Below are positions 1 through 9,676 of a DNA stretch of 64,000 nt, one piece after another. Location: NCBI RefSeq assembly GCF_016616235.1, contig NZ_CP067100.1, forward strand, positions 6,755,001 to 6,819,000, read 5' to 3'. The notes below the pieces were generated by a model. It was not told the DNA's origin. It saw only the letters and a list, made by a program, of their open reading frames with translations, and did not search any database. Within the stretch, counting starts at the first letter, position 1. Every line of letters starts with the position of its first letter. Both the position numbers and the translations under genes were made by a program. Source of the stretch: Bradyrhizobium diazoefficiens (GTDB lineage: Bacteria; Pseudomonadota; Alphaproteobacteria; Rhizobiales; Xanthobacteraceae).

Positions 1-474
1 ATCGTGAGGCTCCAAAACATACGTTCCGGTGCCAGACCAACAGATAGCGCGACAAATGTTAGCCTGGCCGTACTTTGAGCTGGCCAGCCGCAATTCAATG
101 CCGTGCTTGTGAAGCTCGCGCCTCAACGCGTCGAACAATCCGCGGACCGGATCAACCAAATTGCCAAAGAGGGCGTCGACGAACGGCTGCTCATTCTCTG
201 CCTCTGCGAAATAGCTGGCTGCATCCTTCCTGTAGTGAGATGCGCCGATATACTGTCCGGGAACGCCATCTTTCCGCTCCTTGAGACCGGGACTTCGAGT
301 AAAGTTCGCGGTGATCTCCTCGGCTACTTCGAGACTGAAGCCTTGTTTGATGTGCAAGCCGGTGATCTCACCTTTCAGGATTGAGATAATCTCCGCAGTG
401 CTGATTGAGCCAGTCCGCTCACTGATTGCAAGAGGCGAGGTCGCTGGGGCTTGGGATACTTGGGCAGTTACCAT
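1..474 (-). CDS. 2-oxoglutarate/Fe(II)-dependent oxygenase, partial (cut by left edge)
   Basis: On the minus strand an ATG at 474 opens a frame of about 158 residues that runs off the window without a stop. The text has the feel of a 2OG-Fe(II) oxygenase: an N-terminal helix-rich part, then a segment ending in P-H-D at the window edge, which would be the start of the iron-binding HxD motif. The ATG lies inside the 3' end of the EctB-like gene, giving a 56-base overlap, so the two are likely translated from one message. The iron- and 2OG-binding C-terminal half is outside the window, so the family is an inference. It is not recognisably the ectoine hydroxylase EctD. Confidence 0.6.
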   Translation of the reverse strand, partial: MVTAQVSQAPATSPLAISERTGSISTAEIISILKGEITGLHIKQGFSLEVAEEITANFTRSPGLKERKDGVPGQYIGASHYRKDAASYFAEAENEQPFVDALFGNLVDPVRGLFDALRRELHKHGIELRLASSKYGQANICRAICWSGTGTYVLEPHD

Positions 475-1735
475 TGGCTTGCTCCTGTAGTGCTTGATTA
501 AGGATGGCGATGCCGCGATTGAGTTCGTCGTCGGTGATCGTTATCGGCGGCAGGACTTTGATGACGTCGCGATTTGGCCCTGACGATTCGATGAGCAGGC
601 CATTTTCAAAGGCGACATCGTGCACGCGGCCGACAACGGCGTGTGAGCGGCACTTGAGGCCGGCCATCAGACCCCGCCCGCGCTTTTGTTCAATGAGACT
701 GGAAAACTTCGTGACAAGGCGATCAAGGTGTTCTTGCAAGTTGATGGCCGTCCGCTCGACGCTCGCAACGAACTGCTTGTTCGACCACATCTTGCACATG
801 GCCCCCGCGGTCACGAAGGCTAGATTGTTGCCTCTAAAGGTCCCGCTATGTTCTCCCGGATTCCATATATCCATGTCGGGTCGGATCAGAACAATGGCGA
901 GCGGATTACCGGAACCGCTCAAGGATTTCGAAAGGCACACGATGTCGGGTTCGATCTTCGCGAACTCAAAAGAAAAGAAATCGCCCGTACGTCCTGCCCC
1001 TGCCTGAATGTCGTCGACGATGAAGACAATGCCGTACTTACGGCAAATGCGCTGAATTTCTGCGAGCCACGCTGCGGAAGCCGAGTTCATGCCGCCTTCT
1101 GCCTGGATCGTTTCCAGAATGATTGCAGCGGGCATCTCTATGCCACTGCCGGGATCTCCCAGCACGCAGTCAATGTAGCTCGCGGAATTAAAAGCTTCGT
1201 TCGGATAGCTGTCATATGGCATGCGGATTACATCGTGGCGAGGAACGCCACCCAAATCCTTGGTCGACGCAGAACCAGATACCGCCAAGGAACCGAGCGA
1301 CATGCCGTGGAATGCATTTGAGAAGGCCATGACGCTCGACCGGCCTGTATATTTTCGCGCTAGCGCGAGCGCAGCTTCGTTAGCGTTTGTGCCGGTCGGT
1401 CCAGGAAACTGTATCTTGTACGAAAGGCCCCTGGGTTTCAGGATTGACTCGACAAACACTTCAATGAAGTCACGCTTTGCCGCCGTGTACATATCAAGCG
1501 ACAACAGAATGTTCCCGCTAGCGAGATATTCAATTCCTGGTGTAAGAATGCTGGGATTGTTGTGTCCGTAATTCAGTGCGCCGGATCCCACAAGAAAATC
1601 GATATAGTTCTTACCCCCCTCATCCCAGATCGTTGCGCCAAGGGCCTTTGTGAAGACTGTGGGAAACGAGCGCCCATAACGACGAACGTTGGACTCATGA
1701 GCCGCGAAGAGATCGGTATTCATTTTAGGGTCCAT
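419..1735 (-). CDS. ectB: EctB-like diaminobutyrate--2-oxoglutarate aminotransferase
   Basis: Class III PLP-dependent aminotransferase of 438 residues, close in length and text to EctB, which makes L-2,4-diaminobutyrate from aspartate semialdehyde and glutamate. Visible landmarks are the N-terminal FPTVFTKA and GALNYGHNNP blocks, the FPGPTGTNA phosphate-binding block, VDDIQAGAGRTG, the Schiff-base lysine in LSKSLSGSG, and GTFRGNNLAF. A second Met (codon at 1723) matches the usual EctB start better and sits just after the stop of a short upstream frame. No ectA or ectC is adjacent; the next gene is an oxygenase. The product therefore need not be ectoine; diaminobutyrate is also a siderophore and antibiotic precursor. 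Function by family is solid, the pathway is unknown. Confidence 0.85.
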   Translation of the reverse strand: MDPKMNTDLFAAHESNVRRYGRSFPTVFTKALGATIWDEGGKNYIDFLVGSGALNYGHNNPSILTPGIEYLASGNILLSLDMYTAAKRDFIEVFVESILKPRGLSYKIQFPGPTGTNANEAALALARKYTGRSSVMAFSNAFHGMSLGSLAVSGSASTKDLGGVPRHDVIRMPYDSYPNEAFNSASYIDCVLGDPGSGIEMPAAIILETIQAEGGMNSASAAWLAEIQRICRKYGIVFIVDDIQAGAGRTGDFFSFEFAKIEPDIVCLSKSLSGSGNPLAIVLIRPDMDIWNPGEHSGTFRGNNLAFVTAGAMCKMWSNKQFVASVERTAINLQEHLDRLVTKFSSLIEQKRGRGLMAGLKCRSHAVVGRVHDVAFENGLLIESSGPNRDVIKVLPPITITDDELNRGIAILNQALQEQANGNCPSIPSPSDLASCNQ

Positions 1736-1943
1736 TTGTAGGTAGACATCGCGCTAGCGCATTTGGTTTTTGCGATAGATGTTCTTTCTGCCTGACTCCG
1801 GGCGCCAGGTTGATGACGATGCATTCCAGACCGTTGATTTCGTGCAGCTGAGCCCCGCCTGTCTGAGCCCATTTTTTCTTCATCGACTTGATCGAGACCA
1901 TTTCTATGTGCTTGGGGAATGCCGACGAGACTGCCGCTGCCAA
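1725..1943 (-). CDS. Possible short leader ORF before the EctB-like gene
   Basis: A 72-codon frame (or 58 codons from an internal Met at 1901) whose stop overlaps the start region of the aminotransferase gene. The second half has plausible coding composition, a Lys-rich patch near the N-terminus and one Cys. I do not recognise it. It could be a small protein co-translated with the aminotransferase, a truncated gene remnant, or chance. Reported because of its tight coupling to the next gene. Confidence 0.3.
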   Translation of the reverse strand: MAAAVSSAFPKHIEMVSIKSMKKKWAQTGGAQLHEINGLECIVINLAPGVRQKEHLSQKPNALARCLPTNGP

Positions 1944-2640
1944 AGTTGTCGCTTTGTGTTCAAGACGTAGAATCTATCCGGGTCGCGTATTTTGGTGTGG
2001 CGTACGCCCAGCCGCACGCGACTGTATTCCGCGACAGCGCCATCCGCGCGTGGTCAACGTCCAGAGACCTCTTATTCGGGCGAACACGCCGTCTGTGTAA
2101 GCCGGCGATATTATGCCTGCATTCGATTTTACGCGCCTTGCTAAGCATGATTGTCTCCCGAAGCCGCGTCGCGCTTGTCTTTCAGATGGCTTCCTCGATA
2201 CCTGAGAAACGCGAACAACAAACCTACTAATGCTGGCAGTTTTCGCATCCTGAGTTACGTCTGCACACTGCCGCGCGCATCGTTCATTCCAGAAACTGAA
2301 CGGCCTTTATCGTTTTGATGGGCGGTTTCACGGTTGGGCGTGTCGGCAAAAGCTCAATGGTGGAATACGCATCTGATTCAAGGTACCTGCTCGTGGGAGA
2401 GGCTGGGAGGCCGCTAGAGGGTCTCTTGGGTGCCCCAAGCGCCGTACAGGGGTTATGGCCTCGGCTAGCATGTCGACAGAGCGCTTCGAAGCATTTGCGG
2501 TGCGCTGGCGGTTGGATTGAGCTCACCGCAGCCGGTGTTGTGCGGCTGGGCAAGATCGATCGGCCTGCCGCATCCCGGGTCTGGGCGATTGTCGGCATCG
2601 GCGCGACTCGTGATCATCGGAAAGTTGATCGGCATAGGGG
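1944..2640. other. Gene-poor stretch
   Basis: No frame here has convincing coding character. Short frames exist on both strands (for instance 2284-2598 minus) but they are arginine/serine-rich and lack ribosome-binding sites. No promoter of the sigma-54 type was found for the EctB-like unit. Confidence 0.5.
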
Positions 2641-2670
2641 CATGGAAGTTGTCTCCACCTCCCCTGCCAC

Positions 2671-2702
2671 ACCAACCGGCGTGCGGGTCCGCACCGGGCG
2701 GT
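2671..2702 (-). repeat. GC-rich hairpin downstream of group II intron remnant
   Basis: An inverted repeat with a perfect TGCGG/CCGCA core and wobble-extended outer arms lies just past the end of the reverse-transcriptase fragment. Its position and look suggest the 3' ribozyme end (domain V region) of a group II intron. The assignment is by position and general resemblance, not a fold calculation. Confidence 0.35.
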
Positions 2703-2732
2703 TCGATGGGTTGAGGTCATGCGGCCAGGGTA

Positions 2733-2878
2733 GTTGAGGAGGTCATTCGGTAGCGCTTTGTTGAGCGCGATCGTCGAGTTGCGCCACCAACGCCTGCTGT
2801 TGGCGGCCGCTCGTTCGTCGGGGCGCACGCCATGCGGGATCAGCTCGCGGTAGATGATCTGCCCACGCTTAGTTTCAT
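2733..2878 (-). pseudogene. Group II intron reverse transcriptase/maturase, C-terminal remnant
   Basis: About 45 residues are readable, containing ERAAANSRRWWRNS followed by an ALPN-type segment. The AANSRRWW(R/K)NS block followed by a short tail is characteristic of the extreme C-terminus of bacterial group II intron reverse transcriptases. Everything upstream (RT domains, maturase domain X) is missing, so this is a dead fragment left by an intron insertion and partial deletion. A GC-rich hairpin follows at 2671-2702. Confidence 0.6.
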
Positions 2879-2889
2879 CGGCAAAGACA

Positions 2890-3627
2890 GGCTTTGAAAT
2901 TTTGTGATGACGCCAATTCGGTCACCATTTCACGCGCTCCGCAACAAGACAATCTAGGTGACCAAGCCCGAACGGTCTGAATGGCTGTCTGCTCACCGTC
3001 CGAGATCTACTCCCGCTCAACTCATACTTTATCACTCGCGCCCGACCGTTGCGTAATCCGTCGCATTCCTATCGAGACTTCTCATGTCGGATGCGAAGGC
3101 ATCTTAATTGGAATGATCTGGCACGCGTTTGATCGCCATCAAGCTCTCGTTGGCAGACTCCACTCGCAGGCCGTCATCCACTCGCCGTGGGAGCTGCGAA
3201 CCGATTGCTAGGACCGGGTGGCGCATGTTTGCTTGCCGGCACGCGGAGTTGCTTCTAGCATTCAGGCTAGCGCCGGACTGCCTTGATAAGAAGAAACCGA
3301 GGCGTCATAGATTCGGCTGCTCGGGAGCTGTCTGTTCCGTTGCTGGCGGCACCTTCGCAGTGGCGCGCTTCCAAGAATTTGAGGCAGGCGCACCTTTTGG
3401 CAAGATGCATCCAGCCACCATTTGTGAACTCAAGGCGCTTCCGGCACGCGGCCGCTCTCTTGGTGCGCGCTCGGCCCACTGAGCGCTCGTCGCCATGCGA
3501 CGGTGCCAAGCGCGTTGTCATGAAACAGTCATAGGGCGCTTCAAGCAGACGTTCAAACAAGGACGAGGCCGCTATCATCTTCAGCCTTCGTCTTGTCTGC
3601 CCATCGATGTTCAGTTGAAGCCGCCGA
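2890..3627. other. Gene-poor stretch upstream of the mod locus
   Basis: No gene could be supported on either strand. Frames present are short or have skewed composition. The nif-type promoter of the mod locus begins just after this stretch. Confidence 0.5.
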
Positions 3628-3643
3628 TGTCGGGAACCTGACG
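3628..3643 (+). promoter_or_regulatory. Near-consensus NifA upstream activator site for modABC
   Basis: TGT-N10-ACG, one mismatch from the NifA site TGT-N10-ACA, lies 86 bases upstream of the -24 element at 3730. The spacing matches the other nif promoters in the window. One mismatch in a six-base motif makes it a weak call on its own. Confidence 0.4.
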
Positions 3644-3729
3644 AGGCTGCTCATCCGTTCAAGAACTCCAGCGTGCACCAGCACTTGTTTCACTATCCTC
3701 CCGCAGCGCACGCAACCATATTCCGCGAG

Positions 3730-3745
3730 TGGCACGCCGATTGCT
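3730..3745 (+). promoter_or_regulatory. Sigma-54 (-24/-12) promoter of the mod locus
   Basis: TGGCACGCCGATTGCT is a full match to the sigma-54 consensus TGGCAC-N5-TTGCT. It points at the molybdate transport genes and lies 67 bases before the Met codon of the modA remnant. Molybdate import under NifA/sigma-54 control would make sense for FeMo-cofactor synthesis. Confidence 0.8.
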
Positions 3746-3811
3746 GGCGCGAGGGGCGTAGGTGCCGCCGCGGCCAAAGTGGTCGCCGCGAGCCTATGTC
3801 CGGAGTTTCCG

Positions 3812-4549
3812 ATGATGCTTGTCCGATTGTTCCTGATCAATTCAATCCTGATGCTGCTGATGCTTGGAAATCCGAAAGCGGCGAACATCACCCTGGCCCT
3901 GGCTACGAACGGGCCCAGGCTGCCCAAAGATGCTGGCACATCACTAAACCGGAGGAACCGGCACGAGGCGAACTTGTTTTGTGGCGCAAGCGAAAGGTCG
4001 TTCAGACAGACCACACAACCCGTCTCACATCAGGCATTTCTCTCAGGCAATCGCTTTTGCCTATGCAAACTGGTCGAGAATGGTTTTGGCGGACATTTCA
4101 CCGAAGCGCCCCGTAGGTTCGTACTTCGGAGTTCGAGTGTAGCCCTTGTGAATGGTGCGGAGACCGTCAAGACTCTCCGTTTTGCAAAGCCGTGTACCTG
4201 GATTCCGGCCGCACCGTCTTTTGGCCCAACTCCGCCGGGGGAGATGAAAGCGATCGGCGTCCGCGAAATGGTGCAACAAGCGCGGGTCGAGAAGACGAAG
4301 ACGCAATCCGGTCAATTTGCCGCGATTGCCAATATCGAACCTGGATGCGTTGCGCTTTCGGAGCTCACGGATGGCGGAACCGGCGCTCAGTGGTTGGGGC
4401 CGCAGCAGTCTTCTGATCCCCTGCGGCAGCACGCCATCCTTTTTGAGGCTTGGTTAAAGGGTCGACTTTCCCTCATCGATTTTCTCAAAGGCCCGGAAAC
4501 CCACACAGGCTTCGCGCAGCACGGCTCCGCGACACAAGCGCAGAGTTGA
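3812..4549 (+). pseudogene. modA: modA remnant (molybdate-binding periplasmic protein, degenerate)
   Basis: The frame stays open from Met 3812 to a stop just before modB, and begins with a signal-peptide-like hydrophobic stretch ending P-K-A-A. It then departs from the ModA family: islands such as HEANLFCGASE and LVENGFGGHFTEAPRRF resemble ModA blocks, the middle is scrambled, and only the C-terminal third (VALSELTDGG, PLRQHAILFE, IDFLKGPE) aligns well. This pattern fits several compensating indels. Key oxyanion-binding positions cannot be traced, so I treat it as a pseudogene although it has no internal stop. It sits one base upstream of modB. Confidence 0.7.
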
Positions 4550-4550
4550 C

Positions 4551-5237
4551 ATGGATGGAAGGCTTTCAGACATATGGGTGTCGGTCAGACTGACAATCGA
4601 GCTCGCAAGCATCACGACCGTGATCCTCGTGATACTTGGTACGCCGCTCGCGTGGTGGCTAGCGCGTTCGAAGAGCATGTGGAGCGACGCAGTGGCGACG
4701 ATCATCGTACTGCCACCAATGTTGCCGCAACCGGTGCTCGGCTTCTATCTGCTGGCCTTGCTCGGCCCCACCGGTCCGGGCGGCATGCTCGCCTCTCTCT
4801 GGGGCGAGCGCACGCTTGCCTTCACCTTCGCAGGGGTCGTTATCGGATCGGTTTTGAGCGCGCTGCCTGTTGTCGTGCAGCCAATCCGCAACGCCTTCGC
4901 TACCATGGGCGACCAACCGCTGGAAATTGCAGCCACTCTGCGCGCGTCGCCGTCATATGCCTTCCTTACGGTCGCACTACCTTTGGCAGGACCGGCTTTT
5001 CTCACCGCCGCCGTGCTCGGCTTTGCGCATACGATCGCCGCATTCGGGGTCGTGCTGATGGTTGGCGGTAACATTCCTGGCCACACCAAAGTACTCTCCG
5101 CCTTTCTCTTCGACTATGTCAAAGCATCGCGCTGGCACGAGGCAAGCTGGGTTGCGGGCGGCATGTTGATGTTCGCCTTTGTTGTCATCCTGATCTTGAC
5201 CTTGATCGATAAATACCTCCGACGGAGGAGCACGTGA
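4551..5237 (+). CDS. modB: Molybdate ABC transporter permease ModB
   Basis: 228 residues, the usual ModB length, with about five to six hydrophobic segments. The cytoplasmic coupling motif is readable as EIAATLRASPSYAFLTVALP, followed by LAGPAFLTA, typical of ModB/CysT-type permeases. It begins one base after the modA remnant stops and overlaps the start of modC by four bases, so the three genes form one unit. ModB would form the membrane channel with a ModC dimer. The gene looks intact, in contrast to its two partners. Confidence 0.88.
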   Translation: MDGRLSDIWVSVRLTIELASITTVILVILGTPLAWWLARSKSMWSDAVATIIVLPPMLPQPVLGFYLLALLGPTGPGGMLASLWGERTLAFTFAGVVIGSVLSALPVVVQPIRNAFATMGDQPLEIAATLRASPSYAFLTVALPLAGPAFLTAAVLGFAHTIAAFGVVLMVGGNIPGHTKVLSAFLFDYVKASRWHEASWVAGGMLMFAFVVILILTLIDKYLRRRST

Positions 5238-6400
5238 GGACAGCCACACCGGGCCGGATCGAAGTCGCGTTCAGCGAGAAGCGCGCTAGTTTTCCCCTGA
5301 ACGCGCAGTTCAGCATACCAGCCAAAGGCGTGGCCGGGATCTTTGGGCCTCCAGGTTGCGGCAAGACCACGGTGGCGCGCTGCATCGCAGGGCTCGAGCG
5401 GTTCTCGGCCGGTTTTTGCGTCATCGATGGTGAGGTGTGGCAGGACGAGACGACGTTCCGCGCGCCCCATCTTCGTCCGATCGGCTATGTCCTTAAGGAG
5501 CCGAGCCTCTTTCCGCATTTGTCGATCAGGCGCAACTTGCTTTACGCCGCCCCCAAACGCAGTCCAAGGCCGATTGCGCTTGATGAGGTGACCGAATTGC
5601 TCGCCATAACGTCGTTGCTCGACCGCTCGCCAGCGCATCTATCCACCGGCGAGCGGCAGCGCGTCGCCATCGGCCGCGCGCTATTGTCGCAGCCCAGAGT
5701 GCTTCTGATGGTCGAGCCGCTTGGCGCCCTGGATCGCCGCGCCAAGCGTGAGATTTTGCCACGTCTAAAGCGCCTGAATGAAAAGCTCGCCGTGCCGATA
5801 ATCTACATCAGCCATGATATGGCTGAGATCGAATACCTTGCCGATCACCTTGTGATGATGGAGCGTGGCACGATTACCGCGACCGGGCCGCTGCATACTT
5901 TGCAGAGTGATCCGGCGCTGCCCCTTGCGGCGGGTCACGAAGCCGCCGTTAGCCTTGATGCCGTGGTCGGCGGCTATGACGGGCGCTACGGGCTACTCAT
6001 CCTCCGTCTCAAAGGTGCACGCCTTTTGGTGCCAGCGGCGCCGCTTGCACCCGGCGCGCACCAGCGGCTGCGCATCGCAGCCAGCGATGTCAGCGTCACG
6101 CGCGAAGAGCCGCGCTCAAGCACCATCATCAATGTCTTTCCGGCGCGGATTAAAGCGTGTTTGCCGCTCGGCGCGTCCGAGATGACTCTGGTGCTTGCGC
6201 TCGGCACCGGCGGCTCGGGTACCGACATTTTGGCCCGCATCACGCGTTACTCGTTCGATTCGCTGGGACTCAAGGGCGGAATGGACGTGTTTGCCCTTCT
6301 CAAGCACGTCTCATTGGCCTCGGCATCTGAACCGCCACTGCAAGCTATGGGCGCCTCGACGCCGGCAGAACAATCCGAACAGGCAAGCGCCGCCGCCTGA
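5234..6400 (+). CDS. modC: Molybdate ABC transporter ATPase ModC with altered catalytic residues
   Basis: 388 residues: an ABC ATPase domain (about 1-220) followed by a C-terminal region where MOP-type molybdate-binding domains sit in ModC. Walker A is GPPGCGKT (residues 38-45) and the H-loop is ISHD. Three positions are abnormal: the Q-loop Gln is Lys 88, the signature is LSTGE instead of LSGGE (136-140), and the Walker B Asp is Val 160 (LLMVEPLGALD). The last is one base away from Asp (GTC for GAC). The frame is intact, but ATP hydrolysis is doubtful. With modA degenerate, the whole importer may be non-functional. Overlaps modB by four bases. Confidence 0.85.
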   Translation: MRTATPGRIEVAFSEKRASFPLNAQFSIPAKGVAGIFGPPGCGKTTVARCIAGLERFSAGFCVIDGEVWQDETTFRAPHLRPIGYVLKEPSLFPHLSIRRNLLYAAPKRSPRPIALDEVTELLAITSLLDRSPAHLSTGERQRVAIGRALLSQPRVLLMVEPLGALDRRAKREILPRLKRLNEKLAVPIIYISHDMAEIEYLADHLVMMERGTITATGPLHTLQSDPALPLAAGHEAAVSLDAVVGGYDGRYGLLILRLKGARLLVPAAPLAPGAHQRLRIAASDVSVTREEPRSSTIINVFPARIKACLPLGASEMTLVLALGTGGSGTDILARITRYSFDSLGLKGGMDVFALLKHVSLASASEPPLQAMGASTPAEQSEQASAAA

Positions 6401-7044
6401 AACCAGCTAATAAGAGGATCAGGACCCTGATCGCCAATCTCGCAGGGGCCGATCCCAATCCCGTCACGCCATCGTCGACCGGCCGGAACACGACCTCGAT
6501 TACCTGCTCGCCGACTTAGCTCTCGCGCGATCGAAGCAATGCGCTGAACATGCCCTTTCCACAAGAGCAAAGCGGACCGAGGCTCATCAATAACCCCGAA
6601 AGGCTCGCCAGCGTCCGTCGATCGCAGTCATCCGATACATATCTCCGGTGCCTAATCGGAATCCGTTAAGCTAGCCTAACTTCCTTGCAAGCTCAGCATT
6701 CAAGGCCGTGGGTCCAAACTGCGCTGCGACTAACGTCATGCAAGCTGATGCTGATTCGATTCAAAGGCGCACCCGAGCCTGCCGCGATCAAAATCGCTCT
6801 CCCGGTGCGCTCGACTCCATTGTAGGCCACCCACAATCGAATGCTTTTGTGGCGTTGGCCATCGACCAGGCAACAAATAGCTGGACGGGCTGAGTTCCGG
6901 AACCTCACGCAGGAGGATGGGTGATCAAGCAGTTTTGGAAGATCCAGCGAGGTTGAGCTACTCGTTAGGTGAGTTGGGCGGGTGGCACAACATTGGTGGA
7001 ATTCCCTCCCAATCCGCTGGCGTAGCAGCGGCGCAGTTCGGGCA
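6401..7044. other. Gene-poor stretch after modC
   Basis: No supported gene. A 119-codon minus-strand frame (6693-7052) exists but overlaps the 3' end of the cold-shock gene and has no recognisable domain. Confidence 0.45.
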
Positions 7045-7251
7045 TCAGCCAACCCGAAGGTTTTCAGCCGACGTCTTGCCGGAGCGACCGGGGAGGAGCT
7101 CGTAGCTCACGCGCGCGCCCTCAGCTAAAGTTGTGTGACCGGCCTTTTGAACCGCCGATATATGAACGAATACGTCAGCGCTGCCGTCCTCAGGTCTGAT
7201 GAATCCATACCCCTTTTCAGGATTGAACCACTTCACGATGCCAATCGCCAC
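7045..7251 (-). CDS. Cold-shock domain protein (CspA family)
   Basis: About 68 residues, a single cold-shock domain. The RNP1-type motif KGYGFI and RNP2-type VFVHISAV are both present, preceded by [11 protein letters not shown]. These proteins bind single-stranded nucleic acid and act as RNA chaperones or antiterminators. The start is a GTG at 7251, chosen because GGAG lies nine bases before it; TTG at 7266 is an alternative giving a longer N-terminus. It stands alone on the minus strand and no nif-type promoter is visible. Confidence 0.85.
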   Translation of the reverse strand: MAIGIVKWFNPEKGYGFIRPEDGSADVFVHISAVQKAGHTTLAEGARVSYELLPGRSGKTSAENLRVG

Positions 7252-9570
7252 TTTCACAATCTCCAACAGTGCTCATGAGCGCAGAGGGCTGCCGCTGTGA
7301 CCGGCGGAAGTCGCGGCGCCGCCTTTGCGATTTTTCCAGGTCGTCTCGACCACTGCAAGCTTTGAGCCAGAGTTGCGATCTCTGGTCCCACCTCATAGAC
7401 AGGCAACCCTGCCGGTGTTCTGAGTGGGCGGGCCGTTCTGCAATGAACGCCCACCCGGACGGGGCCAACATTGCTGTTGCCTCCGAGACCTGAACACCGT
7501 CGCTGTGACTATCGACACACCAGACCTCTAGGCGGCGCCGTCACCGGCGTAATACACATCGGTGGTGCGGCGGCCGCTCTCATCGGCTCGCTGCTGTGCT
7601 CGCCGATCAAGGTCCACGAAGCTGTTAGACTGGTTGCGCACACACACTTCAAGCCTGCGACTTCATCGTCGAGGCGGAAACCGCGGTGGCCTGACATCTC
7701 ACGTATACTTGCGATTCGCCGAGATTGTTTCACGTCGTCGACGTTTGAGCCTTTGGAACTCACAATCACGAGCGCGGAAATTCCCCTGCGTTCGTATATC
7801 TGGACGGGTCTGATAGTAAAGAAAGCCTACCGGTGGACCCGCGGGGTCCTGGCTGCGGCCAATCACCCAGGTCATTTCGCTCAAGATGCGCAAGTGAGCG
7901 CCGCGACTAGAACAGTAAAGCCATGGGGTTGTTGGTGCCCTCGCGCTTCCGGTGCTAACCTCGCCTTGCCGAACGGGATCCACTATTGCCGGCGCGATCG
8001 CGCAGTACCATCCAACGTTGTTTGCCGCCTCGCGCCGGCCCCTCTACGCCCTCGCGGCCAACTCTTTGTTGACCACGTCGAGCTCGGCTGCTGCGCGTCG
8101 ACCGCTGCGATGATCGCCGGAACAATAGTCAATGTGATGTCGGCTTCGATCGGCCTCTCAGTGCCGGACTCGCTGTTCGTTCGCCATCGAACGCACGGGC
8201 CATCGCGTGGCGCGGGCTGTGCCATAGCGCGCGGGTGCTTGGCCTCCAGAACATCTCGGTTCGAGACTTAGGGCTGCGGTCAGAGCTGTTTAGACTACCT
8301 CCGCCATTGCTGTAACATCGGCCGCGTTCAACAGCTCTGATTGCCTTGAGTAGCCACGGTCCGGTCGCGCTAGGGTGACTTCCTCCATCGACCGAGACGC
8401 CCTTGATCGGTCAAGTACTTGAAACACCTTGCAGTGTCTCACGTGGAAGCGCCGTCAAGCGGGTGGGGTCACGTGATCTGTCGTCGCGGCCGTCCGATGG
8501 CAGTGCGCGCAGTATGCGCGGATGACCTGGCGGAAATCGAGCGCTCCTGCCGGTAGCGTGAACCTCCAGCCGCGCGGGACAGGGAGCATTATTCAGCCGT
8601 GACTGCGCACAGCGCCCTTGAGACGCGCATTGGCGTCGGCCTGCGACGCGCGGCGGCGAGCGGTGCTGGCTTGGGCTCCGGCATGACTGTCATCACCGAC
8701 AGCGAGGTTCATGTGACCGATGGCGCTTTAGAGGTCGTGCCCGTTCTCGCAGGGGGAATGGGCGGTATCTTGCGAATTTTGCCAGCCCCGGTCTTCGTTG
8801 CGGAGGACGACCAGCCTTCGAATGAACAGCGTTCGTCCCAGAGTGCCCACTTCGCACCTTGACCGATTCGAGCGACCGTTTAAGTTCCCTGACTCTTTCC
8901 TTCCTGGCCTCGATCATCTGGGTCTCCTCACTCCTATGCTGATAGCGCTCACTGCACGACCTTGGGATTGAGCTGGCGTGGGCAGGCTCATTGGGATCCA
9001 GGCCGAGTGCATTGCTCGGCAAGGATGAAATGAGATAAAATGCCCGTCATTCGCAATCGCCTCGATTGTCTAGCTCACCTTCAATAGCAAAAAATATGCC
9101 TGTTCGGCTGAGTTCGGTCGACATCACTCATTCCCTCAGGAACGGAATCATCCCGTCTGGAATTCTCCGGCTTCCACCCAGACTTTCCTGAGGAACGGCT
9201 CATCGAAAACTTGTTCTGGTCAACTTGAGAGTGGATTGGAGTCCGAACCTATGTGCCCCAGCCGTGAGAAGAACCGATCCTCAGGGGCTATTCGCGGTCA
9301 CAACTCCCTGCCTGGCTGCAATGCCGCGCCGTAGTGCGTACTGTGGACAAGCTCAGGATCTTGCTTCCAGCCTCATCCTGTTCCTCACCGTAAAAATCAT
9401 TGCCGGCTTGCTCACGGATCAAAACTCACGCCTGTCCTGTCGGTCGCCGGAGAGGGGCGGAGCCTGTGATGAGCTCCGCGTCCCTCTGCCCCCATGATTC
9501 AAAGCGGCATCGACCCAAGAGCCATTGTCTCTGACTTCGCAACATCGGCCTGAACTGGCCATAACGACAA
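7252..9570. other. Long gene-poor stretch (2.3 kb)
   Basis: No gene could be supported. The longest open frame, 7471-8271 on the plus strand, is rich in Arg, Ser and Cys and has no family resemblance or ribosome-binding site. Short frames at 8599-8862 and 8693-9022 overlap each other on opposite strands. This stretch is probably decayed DNA between the mod and fix loci. Confidence 0.5.
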
Positions 9571-9586
9571 TGTTGTATTGGCGACA
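9571..9586 (+). promoter_or_regulatory. NifA-type upstream activator site (TGT-N10-ACA)
   Basis: TGTTGTATTGGCGACA matches the NifA site exactly. It lies only 20 bases upstream of the -24 element at 9607, closer than at the other promoters here (70-120 bases), so its use as an activator site is uncertain. Confidence 0.45.
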
Positions 9587-9606
9587 AGCTAAATCACGCG
9601 GCCTCA

Positions 9607-9622
9607 TGGCACATCGCTTGCT
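9607..9622 (+). promoter_or_regulatory. Sigma-54 promoter of the peroxiredoxin gene
   Basis: TGGCACATCGCTTGCT is a perfect -24/-12 sigma-54 element, 54 bases before the peroxiredoxin ATG. It places an antioxidant gene in the nitrogen-fixation regulon. Confidence 0.8.
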
Positions 9623-9676
9623 TCGCTGATGGCGCGAGATCACAGAGTTTCGCCCGAAGTACACAGTGGGGACAAA

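Noticed and set aside
2080..2140. Text CGATTTTAC near 2130 resembling the end of a nod box
   Set aside because: The ATCCA/TGGAT palindrome and the GATC block are absent.
7471..8271. 266-codon open frame on the plus strand
   Set aside because: Rich in Arg, Ser and Cys, no ribosome-binding site, no family text; likely a chance frame in GC-rich DNA.
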